Shown here: positions 1 through 8,597 of the stretch, piece by piece
Numbering within the stretch: the first letter of the stretch is position 1
Layout of the letters: each line of letters begins with the position of its first letter
Assembly (NCBI GenBank): GCA_017405115.1
Contig: JAFRBA010000159.1
Location: forward strand, 1 to 55,306
Reading direction: 5' to 3'
Length of the DNA: 55,306 bases
DNA from: Kiritimatiellia bacterium
GTDB taxonomy: Bacteria; Verrucomicrobiota; Kiritimatiellia; RFP12; UBA1067
The notes under the pieces: generated by a model
What the model was told of the DNA's origin: nothing
Seen by the model: only the letters and a program-made list of their open reading frames with translations
The model's database searches: none
Translations under genes and position numbers: made by a program

Positions 1-187
1 TCACTGCGTCTCGGACGGGGCCGAGCATCAGGAGAGCCGCAGCAACTATGGCTTTGAACGGACAGCGGGCAACATAGTCCGCAAGGCGGCGAAACGGTTC
101 AAATACAAACTTAGGCGCGAAGGCAACAATGCCAGACGCCAGCATGACCAGCACAAGCAGCGCCCCTGCCGACACCAGCAGCGTCAT
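1..187 (-). CDS. Hypothetical membrane protein, N-terminal part (runs off left edge)
   Basis: An open minus-strand frame enters the window edge without a stop. From the ATG at 187 it begins MTLLVSAGALLVLVML, a strong transmembrane segment or signal anchor. A short basic stretch (EPFRRLADYVARCPFKA) follows, then a second hydrophobic run (IVAAALLMLG). The frame stays open upstream to a TTG at 244, giving an alternative start with 19 extra residues (MYTTPDDWSKVL...); a stop lies just upstream of that. The gene starts shortly after the flavoprotein stop at 283 and may be co-transcribed with it. I do not recognise a family. It resembles the small exported or anchored leader region common in PVC genomes. 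Confidence 0.45.
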   Translation of the reverse strand, partial: MTLLVSAGALLVLVMLASGIVAFAPKFVFEPFRRLADYVARCPFKAIVAAALLMLGPVRDAV

Positions 188-282
188 CCATGGCGTAAAA
201 TTTTCCGTCAATACTTTGCTCCAGTCGTCGGGCGTCGTATACAATCTGAGTTCGACATATGCACATTACACCAAAAGGCGCG

Positions 283-888
283 TCAGAACCCGCGGCCGAA
301 CTCGCGGGCCATGCGAAGGTAGCTGCTCGCGTGGTCCATGAATCGCGGGGCGTGGACGATGCCCTTCTCCGGCCAGCCGACTTCGTGGAAGATGCTACGC
401 CAGGTGCGGTCGAAGATTTCCCAGGACTGCCCGAGGTCGGCGCAGACGCCGATCACGCCCGCGCCCTTCAGTTTCGGATAGCGGATGCCGTCGATCCAGT
501 AAGGGTACAGGCGGTTCACCACGGCCAGCAGCTGCGCCGGGAGCGTGGCGTAGTAGATCGGCGAGACGAACAGGACCGCCTCGGCCTCGTCGAAGTCGGC
601 GTACAGCTGCTGCATGTCGTCCTGCACCACGCACTTGCCGGCGGGGATGCAGCCGTAGCACGCCCGGCACGGTTCGATGTGGCGCAAATCGTGCAGGGTC
701 CGCTTTACGCAGTCGTGGCCGGACTCCGCCGCGCCTTCGATGAAGGCGTCGGCAAGCCGTTCGCTGCACGAATCCACCGGCACGGGCTCGACGGCGCCGC
801 CTGGACGCGGAATGTTCACGAACGCGTTCTCGTGGCCCGCCGCCGAGGATATCCCGCGCGGAGACCCGCTTATCACAAGAATCTTCAT
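283..888 (-). CDS. Iron-sulfur flavoprotein (flavodoxin-fold NAD(P)H-dependent FMN reductase family)
   Basis: The protein has 201 residues. It starts MKILVISGSPRG, the phosphate-binding loop of the flavodoxin-like NADPH-dependent FMN reductase fold. A compact cysteine cluster follows at C74, C77, C80 and C86 (CX2CX2CX5C), as in the iron-sulfur flavoprotein (Isf) family that carries a 4Fe-4S cluster next to FMN. The FSPIYY-type flavin loop appears as FVSPIYYATLPAQL at about 107-120. The expected role is cytoplasmic electron transfer or reduction of small oxidants; the substrate cannot be told from sequence. A clear promoter lies immediately upstream and leaves almost no 5' leader. The 68 nt gap from the rhamnosidase gene and this promoter suggest separate transcription from the large operon. 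Confidence 0.8.
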   Translation of the reverse strand: MKILVISGSPRGISSAAGHENAFVNIPRPGGAVEPVPVDSCSERLADAFIEGAAESGHDCVKRTLHDLRHIEPCRACYGCIPAGKCVVQDDMQQLYADFDEAEAVLFVSPIYYATLPAQLLAVVNRLYPYWIDGIRYPKLKGAGVIGVCADLGQSWEIFDRTWRSIFHEVGWPEKGIVHAPRFMDHASSYLRMAREFGRGF

Positions 889-895
889 GCCGCCA

Positions 896-925
896 ATTAT
901 ATCACTTTCCCCGTCGCATCTTCAA
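896..925 (-). promoter_or_regulatory. Sigma-70-type promoter for the flavoprotein gene
   Basis: On the minus strand TTGAAG (920-925) and a perfect TATAAT (896-901) are separated by 18 nt. Only 7 nt separate the -10 box from the ATG at 888, so transcription would start at or next to the A of the start codon. No Shine-Dalgarno sequence fits in between, so the mRNA would be leaderless. Confidence 0.6.
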
Positions 926-956
926 GCGCCCGAGGTTCGCTTCTCCACCAAGCCAA

Positions 957-3227
957 TCAAAGCCGAGGATTGTCGCGAAGTTCGACGATGTCGGGCGGAA
1001 TCGACTTCTCCACCTTGAGCAGACCGTCTTCCAGACGCCAGGAGACGGAGATGCGTCCCTTGGGCGTGTCGAGATGGCCCTTCGCCCATGTGAGCCCGGC
1101 GACTGCATGGGGTTCAATGCGCACCTTGTCGCAACCGACCGCGTCCTCGGCGACCTTTATGCCGAGGATGCCGCGCATCAGCCACGCCGCGCACGAGCCG
1201 AACATGGGATGGCTCTGCGAATAGATGTTGTCCGACTGCGCCCATGTCTCCCAAAGCGTCGTTGCGCCGTTGTCGAGCATGTTGTACCAACCGGGGAAGC
1301 CCCTGTGGGTAAGCACCTTGCCTGCAATCTCCGCATCCCCGCGCGCTGTAAGGATCTCCAGAAGATACTGGGTGGAGAAGATACCGGTGGAGAGCGCATG
1401 GTCATGTGCCTTCACATTGTCGCGCAGAAGTCCGTACGCGGCATCAAGATCGTCGGACGGCAGCATCCCGTGGTAGATGGCGAAGCACTCCTCTCCCTGG
1501 CGGCCGTTTCCAACGAACCCTTTGGCCGGCACATAGCGCGCCGCCGCCGCGAAGACACCCTCCAGCTCCTTCGCCGTCTTCTCGAACCGCTCCGCCTCCG
1601 CCGTCTCGCCTAGGAGCCGTGCAAACTTCGCCGTCAGCTTCAGGAACTGGTGGTAGTGGCACTGCGCCGTCGTCACTTGATCGGCCTTCTCCAGTGCCTC
1701 GTGGTCGCCGATGCACGGCGGCACATGGTTCACGTCGAACGCCTCGGCACAGTTGACGAGGAACCGGCGCAGGGACGGATACGCCTCGTGGACGATATCC
1801 CTGTCGCCGTAGTAGCGCAGGAGAAGATCCACGACAATCGGCACGTCAACGGCCCAGCCCATACTGAACTTTCCATCCTTCAGGGACTTCAGGCCGCCAT
1901 TCGGAAACACGGCCGGCGACGTGCTGGGGAACACGCCGTGCAGCGCCTCCATATCGCACCGGTCACGCACGACCTTGCGGTAGAACGCCGCCATGCCGTA
2001 ATTCAGGATGAACGACTCCGCCGTGACGGCGAGGTCGCCGCCATAGCCGAACCGTTCGCGCGCGGGGCAGTCGGACTGGACGCCCTGAAGGTTTGAGCGG
2101 AACGTGCGGCGGCACACGTCGCGCAGTTGGTTGATCTTTGCGTCGGAGCATTCGAACGAGGCCGAGTCCTTCACGTCCGCACTCCACGCCAGCGCCTCGA
2201 AGTCCTCCGGCGACGGCGCCGTGCGCAGACCCGCCACCTCGACATACCGGAAGCCGTGGAACGTGAAGCGCGGTTCGTAGACGAAGCTCTCCGTCGCAGG
2301 GCAGATCACCATGTCCCTCTGCTCGGCGACGCCAGGCGGATCGATCGCCGCATTCTTCTGCTGCCCGCATACGCCGGTCATCACGTTCACCGTGCCGTCC
2401 GGGTACTTCAGCTCGCCGTAGCGGAACGTCACCACGTCGCCGTCATGCGTCCCCTTCAGCGTCGCCCGGATCGTCCCCGCGAAGTTCACGCCCATGTCGA
2501 CGACCCACCTTCCGCCCGGCAGCGCATTTACGCCCTTCGCCTTCCAGCGGTCGTACACGACAACGGGCGGCATTTCACCGCGTGGCAGCACCTTCCCCTT
2601 TGGCGGATCCTTCGCGATCCGCGCCGCAGTCCATTTCGTCGCCTTCCGGCGCATGTCGCGCTTCTCGCCGAGGTACAGATTGTTGCGCAATACCGGACCT
2701 TCCGACGCGCGCCACGCGCCGTCGGTAACGATGCAGTCCGCCGTGCCATCCGCATACACCACCTCCAGCGTGGCCTTCGCCATCGGCCTTCCGTGCGGAA
2801 GCGTCTTGCGAAGGTTGAACCGTCCCCACATCTTCATCGGGAGCGGATTCCACCAACCGTTACCCAGCTCAAGCGTGAGCGTATTCTCGCCGCTCTTCAC
2901 GAGCGCCGTCACGTCATATTCATCTTCCAGAACCCGCCGGTCGAACGCGGTCCAGACCGGCAGGGCGACGGCGTTGACGCGCCTCCCGTTCACCGAAGCG
3001 TCGTACAGACCCGGCGAAGTGATGCGCCACACGGCGCACGTCACATCCTTCCGGGGAAGCGTGAACGTGCGCGCCAGCACCGGCGCAGGCGCATCCGCAA
3101 AATGCGCCGCATAGGCATCTTCGCCCGGCACGTCAGACGCGCCGGTGATCCATTCTGCATCCCCCATTGTCGCGGCACCACAAACCGCGACCATGCCCCA
3201 AGCCAACAATGCCGTTTGCCAGTTCAT
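957..3227 (-). CDS. Alpha-L-rhamnosidase, GH78 family
   Basis: The protein has 756 residues. The start is the ATG at 3227, whose ATGA overlaps the stop of the upstream gene and which begins a signal peptide (MNWQTALLAWGMVAVCGAA); a longer open frame exists but lacks one. The order is N-terminal beta-sandwich domains (about 25-335, with the LGNGWWNPLP loop typical of rhamnosidase N domains), then a six-hairpin catalytic domain. The GH78 acid motif is DCPARERFGYGGD at 386-398. D386, E391 and D398 match the spacing of the D/E/D triad in characterised GH78 enzymes. The enzyme should hydrolyse terminal alpha-L-rhamnose outside the cytoplasm. It is the last gene of the 27 kb operon and is translationally coupled to the preceding GH127 fusion. 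Confidence 0.88.
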   Translation of the reverse strand: MNWQTALLAWGMVAVCGAATMGDAEWITGASDVPGEDAYAAHFADAPAPVLARTFTLPRKDVTCAVWRITSPGLYDASVNGRRVNAVALPVWTAFDRRVLEDEYDVTALVKSGENTLTLELGNGWWNPLPMKMWGRFNLRKTLPHGRPMAKATLEVVYADGTADCIVTDGAWRASEGPVLRNNLYLGEKRDMRRKATKWTAARIAKDPPKGKVLPRGEMPPVVVYDRWKAKGVNALPGGRWVVDMGVNFAGTIRATLKGTHDGDVVTFRYGELKYPDGTVNVMTGVCGQQKNAAIDPPGVAEQRDMVICPATESFVYEPRFTFHGFRYVEVAGLRTAPSPEDFEALAWSADVKDSASFECSDAKINQLRDVCRRTFRSNLQGVQSDCPARERFGYGGDLAVTAESFILNYGMAAFYRKVVRDRCDMEALHGVFPSTSPAVFPNGGLKSLKDGKFSMGWAVDVPIVVDLLLRYYGDRDIVHEAYPSLRRFLVNCAEAFDVNHVPPCIGDHEALEKADQVTTAQCHYHQFLKLTAKFARLLGETAEAERFEKTAKELEGVFAAAARYVPAKGFVGNGRQGEECFAIYHGMLPSDDLDAAYGLLRDNVKAHDHALSTGIFSTQYLLEILTARGDAEIAGKVLTHRGFPGWYNMLDNGATTLWETWAQSDNIYSQSHPMFGSCAAWLMRGILGIKVAEDAVGCDKVRIEPHAVAGLTWAKGHLDTPKGRISVSWRLEDGLLKVEKSIPPDIVELRDNPRL

Positions 3228-6200
3228 TCGGACACCACGAGTACGCCGTCGCACGACCGAAGCGATACCGTCCTCGTTCCGTCTTGGGCTTTCGTTACAT
3301 TTACGGGACCTTTTCCGCCAAACGCCTTGACGACGGCTTTCGCAGATCCCGGGCGGAACGTAACCGTGTGCGTCTTCGGCGCGGCACCTTCTGGGTCGTC
3401 GCATGCCGCGATGAACATAGCGTAGCCACCCGAGCCGTCGCGCGACGCGAAATGCCCGACGGCAAGCGCCGCGCCGTCAGTCGCCTTGACACCCGAAAAA
3501 CCAACACCCGAGGACTCCGAAACCAGAGGCTGTCCGACCTTCGCCGCGTAGGCCTCATCAAAGCCCACAAGGTCGGTGTTCAGGCGGCGGTACTTCATGT
3601 ATTCGGGCGAGAGCTTGTGCATCTCGGCGTTAACTGTCTTGAGCATTTCGTAGGTAGCCGTCTTCACGCCGTTTGTGTCAATGGCGTTGTTGTCCCACCA
3701 ACCTTTCGTCCAGCAGGCCCAGGTCAGCACCTCCGCGCCGTAGGCGAGCGCCGCGTTCGCCTGATATCGCAGCGTGTCAACGGACATCTCCCTGTTGCGT
3801 CTCTTCCCCTCCTCGTAGGTATTGGCCTGAAGCACGATCCAGAGGCTACGCCACGTGGCCGTACAGGCGTCCGCAACGATGCGGAGGTTCTCGAACATCG
3901 CGGGAACCTTGTTCTTCCAGCCCCACGGATAGTGGTCGTACGAGATGTAGTCGAGCGGGACGTTCCGGCAGTAGATCTCGATGTGCGTGCGGTAGTCTTT
4001 ACAACCGAGCTGCGTCTTGGAAAGATCTTCGCCCTCCTTGCCCGGCAGCGCGTAGTTCGGAAAGAGGTTCAGGTACGGGAACTGGCTGGGGAAGTTGGCC
4101 GCCGTGCTGCGCACGACCTCGCCGTAGTAGGGAAGGTCGAGCGCAGACGGCTCGTCTCCGATGTCGATGGCCCACACCGCCGGATGATCCTTGAAGCGCC
4201 TGGCGGCGTCCTCATACTTCCAGATCGGGTTGTGTTCATGCATGTGCCCGTTGCGCTCGTAGCTTCCGCCGCCCCACCACGACGGGACGACGCCGCCGAG
4301 GAAGACGCCCACCTTGTATTTCGCGCAGAGGTCAAGCGTCTTCCGGTCGAGGTTCTCGATCACAAAGTCTATTCCGCAATCGGCGATGTCCTTGATGTGC
4401 GCCTCCGTGCGGGCGTACGGCTTGAGGCAGTACGTCCCAATGTTCAGCTTCGCGCGGTCCATGCGGGGGGCGGGCTTCGCGGGGGCGGGAGCGGAAATCT
4501 TCGCGTAGGTCTCCGGGCCGAAATCTAACGGCAAGAAGGTGCGGTAGGCGTTGTCGGGTCGCCACAGATTGCCGGCCGAGGCGTAGTCGCAAAAATGCAC
4601 GCGGACAGGGCGCCGGCCCTCGGTGTTCTCGTCATGTCCGCCGACGGGCAGCGCGGCGGAGACGACGAGGCGCATCTCGTCTGGCAGAATCCCGCCCTCG
4701 TGCTCGAACGCGGGGAGTTTCTTGGCGTCGAAAACGCCGCGGCGGACTTCGGCCGAGAGGTCGCCGTCGCCGAAGCGGGAGTCGCGGGCGAGGAGAACGG
4801 GGCCACGTGTGAAGGCCACGTGGTCGTTACGCACATGCGCCTTGACCGGCAGCCCGAAGTCGAGCGTCACGACGTCGCCCGGCTTCCAGACACGTTCGTG
4901 CATCGTGTATCGCGGACCTTCGAGGTAGCGCGCCTCAACATTGCAGCCGTTGACCGTCATCTTGTTTCCAGCCGTGCATCCGGGAATGCGCACCGAGAAC
5001 TTGAACTTCATCGGCCTGGGCAGACGGAAGCGGATATCCACCTTGCCGTCGCGCGGGTACAGCGTATGGATCTCGAAGACGGCCTTCTCACCGAGCGAGG
5101 GAACCGTTATCGCCGCGCGCGACGACACGTACCAGTTGAGGAACACCTCGTCGCCCTTGGCCTGCAGAATCGAACGGAGGAACGAGAGGAACCCGCGAGG
5201 GCCGTTTGCGTTGCAGCAGTTCGTGTGCATCCGGCAGTGGATGTGGCCCTCCGAGCGGTATCCCGTGAGCGGGGTGTAGGCGGCGAAGAGCGAGCCGTCG
5301 CGTTTGAGCGCGGCGAGGTAGGCGTTGTAGAACGTCTTCTCGAACTGGTCAGCGTAGGCGGGGTTGCCCGTGACGGCGAGAAGCTTCTCGCAGAGGCGCA
5401 TCCACGTGATCGTCACGCACGTCTCCTGAAGGCGGCTGTACGGTTCGTGCTGGTGGTCAACGCCGTGGAACCAGATCTCGTGCATGGCCGCGCCGCCCGC
5501 GAGGTTGATCTCGTCGCGGATCATGCTCGACGCGGACAACACGGCCGCGCCAAGGAGATCCTTGCGCCCGGTGACCTCGTAGTATTCGAGAAGTCCCTGG
5601 TAGCAGCTCATCATCTCGTAGGCCTTGCTGCGGCTCTTGATAAAATCCTGCCAGAGGGCATCGGGACGCAGGGCCGGGGAACGTTCGGATACCGGACGTC
5701 CCGCGAGGTCCAGTAGCCTCGGGCCGTCCTTGCGCACTGTCATCTCCTCGACGATAAACGCGGCGAAGTCGAGGTAGCGCTTCTCGTTCGTGCGCCGGTA
5801 GAGCCACACGACGGGTTCCAGCACGCTGCAGCTCGGCATGCCCGAATAGTTTCCGGTACCACCGATCTTGTTCTTCGACGACGGCCCGACGCTGCCGATC
5901 AGGTAGTCGCACAACCTCCTGCAGGCTTCGAGGGAGGGCTTGTGTCCCGTGGCGTCGTAGTAGTGCATCAGACCCATCATCGTGTACTTGATGCCCCAGA
6001 CGTCCCACGTTCCCTTCGCGCTGCGCCTTGCAGGGGCGTAGTTCCCCAGATAGCCGTCGGGCTGCTGTGCCGGGAGCAGGTTCGCGATGCCGGCGTCAAG
6101 GTGTGCCTTGAGGACGGGATTCTTCGTCATCGTCCAGAACGGCGCGGCGGAATGCATGTACTTGCCCCAGAATTCGGTCTGCCAAAGCCCCGTCTCCGTG

Positions 6201-6391
6201 CGTTCCCTGAAGCACTCCGTGAGATAGACGGGATCCTGCTCCAAGACGTGGTTTTTGAACATCGCCTCGAATGTCTTCGCAAGCGGGCCCTGCAGCGACA
6301 CGTCGCCGTCCGCCGCGCCGCTCCTTACGGCCACGGCATCGACCGCACCGGCCACGACAGCGCACGCCACGGTACACAGTATTTTGTTCAT
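3224..6391 (-). CDS. GH127-type beta-L-arabinofuranosidase fused to a glycosidase-like TIM-barrel module
   Basis: The protein has 1055 residues; numbers below count from the first ATG at 6397. The ATG at 6391 is preferred because AAAGGA lies 8 nt away and it opens a signal peptide (MNKILCTVACAVVAGAVDA). Residues about 35-630 match GH127 (DUF1680): the LLPAQQPDGYLG motif, then E325-T-C327 and C394-C395, equivalent to the Glu and the zinc-bound cysteines including the nucleophile in HypBA1. A proline-alanine linker (about 636-648) joins a module of about 400 residues with GDEPSA at 747-752, which looks like the NEP/GDEP acid-base site of clan GH-A enzymes. The same module forms the N-terminus of the gene at 11661-14507. 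Likely substrate is an arabinose-containing glycan; the second activity is unknown. Confidence 0.82.
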   Translation of the reverse strand: MNKILCTVACAVVAGAVDAVAVRSGAADGDVSLQGPLAKTFEAMFKNHVLEQDPVYLTECFRERTETGLWQTEFWGKYMHSAAPFWTMTKNPVLKAHLDAGIANLLPAQQPDGYLGNYAPARRSAKGTWDVWGIKYTMMGLMHYYDATGHKPSLEACRRLCDYLIGSVGPSSKNKIGGTGNYSGMPSCSVLEPVVWLYRRTNEKRYLDFAAFIVEEMTVRKDGPRLLDLAGRPVSERSPALRPDALWQDFIKSRSKAYEMMSCYQGLLEYYEVTGRKDLLGAAVLSASSMIRDEINLAGGAAMHEIWFHGVDHQHEPYSRLQETCVTITWMRLCEKLLAVTGNPAYADQFEKTFYNAYLAALKRDGSLFAAYTPLTGYRSEGHIHCRMHTNCCNANGPRGFLSFLRSILQAKGDEVFLNWYVSSRAAITVPSLGEKAVFEIHTLYPRDGKVDIRFRLPRPMKFKFSVRIPGCTAGNKMTVNGCNVEARYLEGPRYTMHERVWKPGDVVTLDFGLPVKAHVRNDHVAFTRGPVLLARDSRFGDGDLSAEVRRGVFDAKKLPAFEHEGGILPDEMRLVVSAALPVGGHDENTEGRRPVRVHFCDYASAGNLWRPDNAYRTFLPLDFGPETYAKISAPAPAKPAPRMDRAKLNIGTYCLKPYARTEAHIKDIADCGIDFVIENLDRKTLDLCAKYKVGVFLGGVVPSWWGGGSYERNGHMHEHNPIWKYEDAARRFKDHPAVWAIDIGDEPSALDLPYYGEVVRSTAANFPSQFPYLNLFPNYALPGKEGEDLSKTQLGCKDYRTHIEIYCRNVPLDYISYDHYPWGWKNKVPAMFENLRIVADACTATWRSLWIVLQANTYEEGKRRNREMSVDTLRYQANAALAYGAEVLTWACWTKGWWDNNAIDTNGVKTATYEMLKTVNAEMHKLSPEYMKYRRLNTDLVGFDEAYAAKVGQPLVSESSGVGFSGVKATDGAALAVGHFASRDGSGGYAMFIAACDDPEGAAPKTHTVTFRPGSAKAVVKAFGGKGPVNVTKAQDGTRTVSLRSCDGVLVVSE

Positions 6392-6407
6392 CTCCATTGT
6401 CCTTTCT

Positions 6408-8573
6408 TCATTTGACGACTTCCACCCCGTCCGGGACGGAACAATCGAACACCGGCTTTCCGTTCACACGCCGCCATCCGGCGCGTATCTCGCCGTAGGG
6501 AGTGCGGTACGTTGCGGAGAACGATTCGACCCCCTCGAGGAAGTGCGGCCTGAACGCAACCTTCCTGAACCCCGGCTCGACCGGAACGATGCCAACCGCG
6601 TATTCGTAGGCCCAGGCCGAGAGATCGCCGAACATGATGTGGTTGTGGGAATTCCGGTCGTTCCAATCCTCGCGGAGAGTTCCGTCGCCGAACTGGAGCC
6701 AGTGCGTCCAGCCGGGAACCTCGGGCTGCACGTACATCCTGAACGCGTCGTCCGCATAGCCGTACTCGGCCAAGACGCGCGGCGTCCACTTCGCCCCTAG
6801 GATTCCGAAGTGCGCGCGATGTCCCTTCGACCTCACGGCCTCGACAAGCCTTTGCGCGACCTTCTTCTCCTCTCCGTCCGCGCAGAGCCCCTTGAAATAG
6901 AGCGGCGCGGCAAGAGCCGTGAACCATCCGTCGCCGTACAGACCCTCGCCCTTGTAGAACGCTTTGTTGAATGCCGCCTTGATTCTCCCGGCGGCGGCCT
7001 CCCGCTCCGCCGCATAGCCGAACTCTCCGAACCGTCTCGCCCAGAACGCGGCACGTCGGTTGAACTCATACACGTACGCACTGTCTGTCAACCGCGTCGG
7101 CGTACTGATCTTCCGCTCGAAGTCGCACCAGTCCCCGAGGCCGTATTCGTAGAGACCGTCCTCTCCCTCCTTCGCGGAAATGAACGCGATGTACCGCTTC
7201 ATCGCCGCGTAAGCCTCACGAGCCGGCGCGTCGTCACCGTGGAAGCGGTAGATCTGCCACGGAATCTCGAAGAGAATCGCGTCCCATGCGGGCCCCGATC
7301 CCCAGGCAAAGCCGAACTTAGGCGTACACGGCAGGATGCACGGGACAGCGCCGTTCGGGCGCTGAACGTCAAGCATCATCCGCAGGAAGTGCCTGTAGCT
7401 CTCCTTCGCGTCGAAGTTCCAGAGTCCCGTCTCCATGGCGAGCTGCGCATCGCCAGTCCAGCCGTTCTTCTCGCGGTGGGGGCAGTCCGTCGGGATGCCG
7501 ACGAAGTTGGAGAGGTAGCTGCGCTCAGTCGCCGCCTGCAGGGCTGTGAAGGTCGCGTCGGACGTCGAGAGCGTCCCGGCGCGGACGAAATCCGAATGGA
7601 CGAAGCGGGCGCGGATGGACTTGATGCGCACATCGCCGACGAGCGTCGCCTCCACGTAGCGGAATCCGTGGTACGTGAAGCGCGGATGCCACCGCTCGCC
7701 GCCGGGACACCCCGCGAGCGTGTATTCGTCGTGCTGCACCGGGCGCGTCTCGCCGCGCTCCTGCGTCAGGCTCTTGATGTGCCCGAGCAGCGTCCGATTG
7801 CTCGTGATGGACTCGTCGTAGTCGAGCGTCACCTTGGAGCCTGCCGCTCCGACAACCTCGATCTCGCACCATCCGGCGATGTTCGCTCCAAAGTCGTAAA
7901 GCGACTTCCCGTCCGACGCCCTGAACACCTCCTTTGGCTCGAAGGTCTCGCCCTCGCGGCACGGGACGGCGTCGTTCGCGCTCACGACGCCCCAGGGAAC
8001 GTACTTTTCCACCTTCGCGGGACGCTCGTTCGGCCTCAACCCCTCCCGCCGTGCGTCGTACCACTCACCGTTGCGGAGCCCGTTGAAGACGATTGGCGAG
8101 TCGTAGGCGCGCCAGGAGCCATCCGTGGCGAAGAGACGGGAGCCGTCGGCCACCAGTTCGCCGCAGATCATCGGAGCGTTCATCCACGGCGCATCCACAA
8201 AGCCCCAGACCTCCTTTGTGAACGTGTTCTGCCATCCGTTGCCGAGCAGGACTTCAAGCGTGTTCACGCCCTCCTTCAGCAACTCAGACACGTCGAAGTC
8301 TAGCGACGACGTGCGCCTGTCGGGCTGACACGTGACAGGTGAAAGGACGTCGCGCCCGACCTTAACGCCGTTCACGCGAACCTCGCACCACCCGGCGACG
8401 GCCACGGAGAACACAGCCTTCGCCGGCCTCGCCGCAAGACTGAATTCCTTGACGAGCATCGGCGCCGGCTTCTCCGGCTTGGCGCTGTCGCCGGAAATCC
8501 ACTTTGCCGGGGCCGCACCCGCCGTCATGCATAGGGCGGCAAGCGCCGCACACACGATCGTAGAGTTTTTCAT
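6408..8573 (-). CDS. Alpha-L-rhamnosidase, GH78 family
   Basis: The protein has 721 residues and a signal peptide (MKNSTIVCAALAALCMTAGA). N-terminal beta domains include LGNGWQN at 110-116. The catalytic motif DCPHREKNGWTGD lies at 363-375; D363, E368 and D375 keep the GH78 spacing, and the sequence is closer to the canonical GH78 motif than that of its paralogue at 957. The C-terminal part contains NSHNHIMFGD, typical of the catalytic-base region of the six-hairpin barrel. An AGGAGAGG site lies 5 nt before the ATG. Only 24 nt separate it from the upstream alpha-galactosidase gene and 16 nt from the next gene's start. It should remove alpha-L-rhamnose in the periplasm or outside the cell. Confidence 0.9.
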   Translation of the reverse strand: MKNSTIVCAALAALCMTAGAAPAKWISGDSAKPEKPAPMLVKEFSLAARPAKAVFSVAVAGWCEVRVNGVKVGRDVLSPVTCQPDRRTSSLDFDVSELLKEGVNTLEVLLGNGWQNTFTKEVWGFVDAPWMNAPMICGELVADGSRLFATDGSWRAYDSPIVFNGLRNGEWYDARREGLRPNERPAKVEKYVPWGVVSANDAVPCREGETFEPKEVFRASDGKSLYDFGANIAGWCEIEVVGAAGSKVTLDYDESITSNRTLLGHIKSLTQERGETRPVQHDEYTLAGCPGGERWHPRFTYHGFRYVEATLVGDVRIKSIRARFVHSDFVRAGTLSTSDATFTALQAATERSYLSNFVGIPTDCPHREKNGWTGDAQLAMETGLWNFDAKESYRHFLRMMLDVQRPNGAVPCILPCTPKFGFAWGSGPAWDAILFEIPWQIYRFHGDDAPAREAYAAMKRYIAFISAKEGEDGLYEYGLGDWCDFERKISTPTRLTDSAYVYEFNRRAAFWARRFGEFGYAAEREAAAGRIKAAFNKAFYKGEGLYGDGWFTALAAPLYFKGLCADGEEKKVAQRLVEAVRSKGHRAHFGILGAKWTPRVLAEYGYADDAFRMYVQPEVPGWTHWLQFGDGTLREDWNDRNSHNHIMFGDLSAWAYEYAVGIVPVEPGFRKVAFRPHFLEGVESFSATYRTPYGEIRAGWRRVNGKPVFDCSVPDGVEVVK

Positions 8574-8597
8574 GTCATCCTCTCCTGTTTTAACCGT

